Origin: Axinella damicornis
Taxonomy: Eukaryota; Porifera; Demospongiae; Axinellida; Axinellidae
Length of the DNA: 64,000 nucleotides
Assembly: GCA_963931865.1 (NCBI GenBank)
Contig: OZ007508.1
Span: forward strand, 1,645,961 to 1,709,960
Reading direction: 5' to 3'
A program made the translations under genes and the position numbers. Below, piece after piece: positions 59,101 through 64,000 of the stretch (within the stretch, counting starts at the first letter, position 1; each line of letters opens with the position of its first letter). Below the pieces are notes generated by a model. It did no database searches. It was given only the letters and a program-made list of their open reading frames with translations, and had not been told where the DNA came from.

Positions 59101-62100
59101 TACCTCCCTCCCTCCTTCCCTCCCTCTCTCCTCCCTCCCTCCCTCCCTCTCTCCCTACCGCCTTCCCTCCAGATCTTGGTTGTACTTGCTGTAGTCTTTT
59201 TGGTGCTTCTCTACCGTCTGGGAGTTGCAGGACTCATCTACCGTCTCGTCTCCAATATCCCCGGAGGACCTAGTGTTGGAGATATCGTTGTGTCCATCTC
59301 TGGAGCTCTTATACAGCTGGTCGCCATCTTGATCCTGAACAGGCTCTATGAGTTCTTTGCCACCAAACTGACTGGTTGGGGTGAGGGGTTAAATTAGAGA
59401 CAGACAGATAGAAGTAAACAATGTGGCATTTACTCCTTGCTTGTACCTTCCTCAGAGCTTCACCGCACGCAGACTGAGTACGATGACAGCTTCATCACCA
59501 AAATGTACCTCTTCCAGTGTGTCAACTTCTACACCTCCCTGTTCTACATCGCCTACTTGAAGGGAAAGTGAGTTATTTGTCTGGGAGGATTTCGTATGTG
59601 AAAAAACGGTGGGGTAGTAACAAGTTTTCCTCTGCTCTCTTCTCCTGCTCCCCCCCCCCACCCATCCGTAGTTTGACAGGTGCTCCTGGAGGCTACCAGC
59701 GCATTGGCCCATTGCGTCTGGACGAGTGTGCCACCTACGGCTGCCTGCTGGAGCTGACCATCCAACTGGCAATCATCTTTGTTGGAAAACAGATCCTGAA
59801 CAACTGCCAAGAGATCGCACTGCCGTATGTCACAACCACCCTCTTGCCTCATTTCAATTCCGCTGGCCTTGTTCATAATTCCATTCCAATTCCACGTCTA
59901 GTTTATAATTTCACTTGTCCCATCCCAATTCCAATTTAATTCCTTGTGTCCAATTCCGCCGTTCTCATTACCAGTGCCACTAATTTTGTTCTGCTTCTCC
60001 CTGCAATTACATTCCCAAATCCCATCTAGCTAGTGTTAGCCTAGCCTCATTCCCAGGCCCAACCCATACTCAAGAGAGAGAGACCTGATATCCACTGTCA
60101 GTGTGTTTGTTACATTTCTTGTGAGAATCATGGACTAATGTGTTATATCCGTACAACCATGACTACTGCTATGTTATGGGATTTAGAGTGGAGTGATTTA
60201 CTAGCCACTAGCCTTGTTCCCAGACCCAAGAACGAGAAATATACTCCACGGATAAATTGTTCCACCTGTTGTTAATCCTCGCAGCTACGTGAAGCGTTTG
60301 GTGAAGTGCCTGAAGCACAAGGAGGAGACAGAGGAGGACGTGTACACACGCTGGGAGAAGGACTTTGACCTCATCCCCTGCCCTGGCCTCTTCTACGAGT
60401 ACCTTGAGCTTGGTATGTTTCTCTTCATCTCATTGTGCATACCAGAAATGTTCCGCGTGTACTAATTAGGGTTGGGACCAATGTTCAATCATCTGATAGG
60501 TTCGTTCATTATATCGACCGCCAAAGGAAAATGCTACCTTTGAACGTTCGTGCCTTGCCCACGACGTGGCTGTGCGCGAGTACTTTTGGCCTCGTGTATC
60601 TTGAGGCTATTGCATAGCGGTCATGTTTGTTCCTAGTCGTCACTCTCATTGCCTTTTCTCCTACACGAGCCGTGGGCACAGAAAAAGAGGGAGTTGCTCG
60701 TACCTTCACTGATGCCCCAGCCATATCGCAACCGTGCCATTGTACATCAGCACTCACAGCTGATGGTGACTCCTGTTTGCCTGCCGTTCAGTGCACGCTT
60801 TCAAGAATTAGAAAGGACGCATAATTAGAGCGCCTACGGTATACAGTAGTATTTTGAAGAACGCCATCGGTTTGTACATACATGTACGTACATATGATAC
60901 ACAAATTTAATATCTCATCAGTGTGTGGCTCGTTCACGCTCCCCCTAATTATGTTGTTAATTAGTACAGGTGTACATAATAGGCACCAACTCTGTATTTC
61001 TGTTTGTCCCATTCCAGTGATCCAGTATGGGTTTGCGACCATCTTTGTGGCAGCCTTCCCCCTTGCTCCCTTCTTTGCGCTGCTGAACAACTGGGTGGAG
61101 ATCCGGCTCGATGCTCACAAGTTTGTGGCTGTCTTCCGTCGACCTGTTGCTGAGCGGGCACAAGATATTGGTAAGAGATTGATTGGCTACCATGGGGGGT
61201 GGGATGGGCTTGAATAGGAAGGATACCTGAATAGAAGGCTCATGTTTATATTGGTGCTATCTTCCCCCTTTCTTCTCTTCCTCATCCCTCCCTCTTACCC
61301 ACCTCCTACTCACCTTCAACTCCTCTCCTACCCTCCTCCTACCCACCCTCCTACACACCTACCCAGGTGCCTGGTACACCATTCTCGAAATCGTCTCCAA
61401 AACTGCGGTTGTAACCAACGCTTTCATAATTGCCATCACTGCCCAGTTTATCCCAATTGAAGCCTACCGCTATGGATTCCGTCCCGCTGGTGAAATGGGC
61501 CTCAACGGCTACGTTAACTGGTCCCTTAGTCCTTTCTACATTGATGCTTTGCTCGATGGTGAAGCCTTCCCATCTGTATCTGCTCAACGACTGGGGCTCT
61601 TTGAGCTTGATGGCACTGCCTTGGAGGCTCCCGACCCTGATGGATCAGATCTCCTCTTCCTCCCATACGTCGATATCGACTGCCTCACGATGAATGGTGT
61701 TTCCGATACGTACACTACTGATGGGCAAACTAGGGATAGGTTCTTCGATGTCCCCAATATCACCCTCATCAGGCCTGAGACAGGGCTGCCGCTGACGATA
61801 ACGAGAGCGTTTTCACGAAATAGTTGGATCAATTTCTACACCAACACCACCACCCTGGAAAATATCGAACAGCTGCTCTACATGATCCCGACTGATGATT
61901 ATCAGGACCGATCTCCATCTGCGAACACCACTGGTCCCTGCTTCCTTATGGAGTCCTTCCAGTGCAGGTTAGTCTACACAACATGCATACAACTCTGAGA
62001 AGCAGTAGTAAGCAGTAGGGATGGGCAGTATATCAATATTATCGTATACTGTGATATTTAAGAGCCCACAATAATTGTATCGTGGCGGTTTTAAAATTCT

Positions 62101-63305
62101 AATCGTATCGTTTTCACATTATTAGTGGGTTTTCCGCGTCTCTCAGGCTGGTTTGATAGATGTGTGTTGCACCACAGGCCAAATTTGAGCTAAATCATCA
62201 GCCCTTAATGTTACGGGATCCACCCACCTCTCGAGCAAGTTTGATTTCACTAGCTTCATTTCTGTGCGAGAAAAATTAAACAAATTGTCTGGCCAATGCC
62301 TACTGTGCTACAAGCCCGTAACCTTGAGGGTTTTTCACTCAAGGTCAAATGCCATCTCTCTTGAAGCAGTTAAGGCTAGTGGCCTCTTACATGACTACTG
62401 TCTTCATACGTCACACAGCTGACGGACTAATGATCCCTTGTTTGTATGCAGGTACCGTGGGCTGCAAGAGCAAGGTCGAGCTGCGGACGGGAGCCTGGAA
62501 GTCATATTTGGACTCAAGTATTGGACTATCTGGGTTGGGAGGCTTGCCTTCGTCATTATCTTTGAAGTAAGTAAAGTCTTTCCTGGTGTTAGGCGCACAC
62601 ACAGTGCGGTTTGTGTGTGTATCATCTGAGTTAAGAGCGCATGATGACATCATTGTCTTTACGGTGGAGGAAGAGTGTGTAACAGTCAAAGTTTGAAACT
62701 GGCAAAATCTCCCCTCCCTCCCCGTGTGTACAAAAAACCAGAACTCGTGAGCTCAACAGAGGCTTTTTGTCTAGTAATTCTGGTAAGTGGCTAACTTGAA
62801 ATTGAAGTCTGTGGAATGGTTCTCAGTACGAAGAAGCTCGTCTTTTTGTTTTATGTTGCTACCCAAACCTGACACTCACAAGAGATTGAGATCAGCGAGT
62901 ATGAGGAGAAACAGAGGGAGAGGTACCCAAGAGGTTGAGATCAGCGAGTATGGGGAGAAATGGAGGGAGGGCTAACTAAGTGCTGGGTCCACGAAGGTTG
63001 GAGTGCCAGTTAAGCCAGCGTGTATGTATGGCTTGATGTTATCATGAGCTCTTGTCCAAATGCATAGGTAGCTTTATTCCCTGGACTGCAAGCAAGGAGG
63101 GCCTGGTACATAATCTCACATAATTATGTATGATGTAATTGACAAATGGCACAATGCTGATAGCAGTTTCTACAATAGTATTCCTTGTGTGTTCAGTGCA
63201 ATACGTCACTGCCCCTCACATGGTTAGGCTGCACTGAACTGAGGACCCTTGACCACCATCGACACAGTACCAAACAGATTCTACTGCGAGTAACACTCTT
63301 CCCTC

Positions 63306-63374
<69 letters not shown>

Positions 63375-63584
63375 CCTCTCCTTCCCTCTCTCTCCCAGCA
63401 TATCATCTTTGTGATATCAGCCGTCCTGGCCTATCTGGTGCCTGATGTTCCTCAGCATGTGAAGAACGAGATCCAGCGTGAGAAGCTGCTTGCATATGAA
63501 GCCATCCATGCTCGTCAGGAGGCGGGGAAAGACCTTGGGATAGAACCTGTCGATGATGACGATGAAGGTGGTCTTTTACCATGA
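46808..63584 (+). CDS. Anoctamin (TMEM16 family), complete coding region
   Basis: Twenty-two exons join in phase: 46808-47026, 49516-49564, 54295-54446, 54723-54821, 55271-55413, 55658-55715, 55969-56076, 56233-56345, 56486-56617, 57092-57197, 57485-57508, 57558-57618, 57752-57834, 58501-58680, 59173-59380, 59456-59567, 59672-59824, 60285-60412, 61018-61170, 61367-61967, 62452-62566 and 63399-63584. The product is about 1,060 residues. After a cytoplasmic dimerisation domain ([18 protein letters not shown]) come ten membrane helices. Recognisable elements are [13 protein letters not shown] (TM1), the Cys-rich [11 protein letters not shown] loop, NRLYE in TM6, [10 protein letters not shown] in TM7, and [18 protein letters not shown] in TM8 with the Glu and Asp of the calcium site. 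Anoctamins are calcium-activated chloride channels or lipid scramblases; which applies here is not decidable by eye. The last extracellular loop is unusually long. ATG 46808 may follow a 5' UTR intron. Confidence 0.96.
48024..48425. mobile_element. Composite repeat bounded by foldback termini
   Basis: Begins TAGCCTCGTTCGCTCCCTGGCC and ends CTGGGAACGAGGCTA. Inside, 48050-48210 is a reverse-complement relative of 20450-20610. A second part with ACTGCAAGCGACAAAAAGC recurs at 57.4 and 52.1 kb. A 23-nt G run (48388-48410) interrupts the right end. Confidence 0.7.
52828..52965. repeat. 21-bp tandem repeat (GCATGTGACCTAGAGTTG...)
   Basis: About six copies with A/G variation, in an anoctamin intron. 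Confidence 0.9.
53493..53890. repeat. 69-bp tandem repeat (GCATGATGGCATGAGTGCTC...)
   Basis: Six copies of a unit of about 69 bp containing GTGTACGTACAGGGCATGG. One copy lacks the GTCGGTTGTC segment and the last lacks GTGCTCGTAT. Frames across it are open only because of the repeat. Confidence 0.95.
54518..54718. repeat. (CCCT)n and (CCCTCT)n tract before an anoctamin acceptor
   Basis: A roughly 200-nt pyrimidine repeat ends 4 nt before the CAG acceptor of exon 54723-54821. Confidence 0.95.
55508..55642. repeat. (CCCT)n tract before an anoctamin acceptor
   Basis: Pyrimidine repeat with CTGC interruptions, ending 15 nt upstream of the acceptor of exon 55658-55715. Confidence 0.95.
56141..56182. 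repeat. (TG)n microsatellite in an anoctamin intron
   Basis: Follows the donor GAT|GTGTGTGTC of exon 55969-56076 by about 65 nt. Confidence 0.95.
57350..57440. repeat. Dispersed repeat fragment (ACTGCAAGCGACAAAAGC)
   Basis: Shares TACCAGGC, ACTGCAAGCGACAAAAGCTGGG and GGCC with 48290-48380, and CTTGCAAGCGGCAAAATGCTG with 52120-52150. These are three related copies inside anoctamin introns. Confidence 0.6.
58741..59170. repeat. (CCCT)n / (CACT)n tract before an anoctamin acceptor
   Basis: About 430 nt of CCCT and CTCACTCA repeats running to the acceptor CCTCCAG of exon 59173-59380. Open frames through it are artefacts of the repeat. Confidence 0.95.
63308..63374. repeat. (CT)n microsatellite before the last anoctamin acceptor
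   Basis: CT dinucleotide tract followed by TTTC repeats, ending about 20 nt upstream of the acceptor of exon 63399-63584. Confidence 0.95.
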
Positions 63585-64000
63585 CACCCGGGGGGAGGGA
63601 GGACTAACGATATCATTGTTATTGAACTTTGATTGCCAATAGTGAGCTTTTTGTATACAACTTCTGACTGTGTGAATCTCTAGGACTGAAATGTAGTTCG
63701 AGTGGAAATATTTAGGCCCGTTTATCAGATCAACTAGAACTAGTATTATGAACTGCTTGCAAGGTTGTATTGTAGTGTTGCACTGAGATGTAATTTTACC
63801 CTGTACCATTCCCAATGTTATAACAAGAACAATTTTTGAGTTTTGATACCCTGTGTGGGAATGCATGAAGATTTAGCATGGAGTTCGTTCCCCAGCAGTA
63901 CACATTCGCCACGCAACACCTTTGTCCAAACAGCGTTTGCTCCTCAGGGGCCAGACTTGTTGAGGAGAGCACACTTCTGTAGAGTGCCCCCTCTGACTAA

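Noticed and set aside
58597..59194. Long Pro/Ser/Leu-rich frames
   Set aside because: They read through the CCCT/CACT simple repeat of an intron. The true exons on either side are anoctamin.
62010..62110. ATCGTATACTGTGATATT-rich segment as a transposon end
   Set aside because: No inverted partner or target duplication could be found nearby.

Overview
The window is animal genomic DNA. It has spliceosomal genes with GT-AG introns, metazoan gene families (ribosomal protein L10a, a giantin-type golgin, an anoctamin, a fibronectin type III repeat protein) and very abundant simple repeats and short foldback elements. The large beta-helix plus multi-pass membrane gene at 40.4-44.5 kb resembles a family I recall as greatly expanded in sponges, so a sponge, probably a demosponge, is my best guess. 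That is inference, because no taxonomic marker is present.

Layout. (1) 0.1-10.8 kb, minus strand: the middle of a fibronectin type III gene that runs off the left edge, with twelve one-domain exons and one 18-codon linker exon, all flanked by phase-1 introns. (2) 6.5-17.5 kb: mostly repeats, including a tandem array of a foldback element, hairpins, microsatellites and tRNA-derived SINE heads. (3) 17.6-18.0 kb, minus: a small candidate gene start. (4) 18.4-20.5 kb, plus: a cysteine-rich ORF with one internal frameshift, probably mobile-element-related. (5) 20.7-22.35 kb, minus: weak exons of a possible gene divergent from the next. (6) 22.68-25.44 kb, plus: complete RPL10A in five exons, with duplicated decoy 3' splice sites before the last exon. 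(7) 26.2-39.8 kb, minus: a compact giantin (GOLGB1) homologue in about 14 coding exons, ending in a tail-anchor membrane segment and convergent with RPL10A. (8) 40.35-44.52 kb, minus: a nearly intronless receptor-like gene with a signal peptide, a beta-helix-like ectodomain and about eight membrane segments. (9) 46.8-63.6 kb, plus: a complete anoctamin (TMEM16) in 22 coding exons, with an enlarged last extracellular loop.

The genes are unrelated housekeeping, secretory-pathway and membrane genes and do not form a functional cluster. The most distinctive signals are the beta-helix/multi-pass gene, the decoy splice sites of RPL10A, purine/pyrimidine simple repeats that repeatedly sit as pyrimidine tracts just upstream of acceptor sites, and a family of palindromic foldback elements ending in CCTGGGAACGAGGCTA. 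Exon boundaries were placed by hand from GT-AG signals and phase consistency. No transcript data were available.
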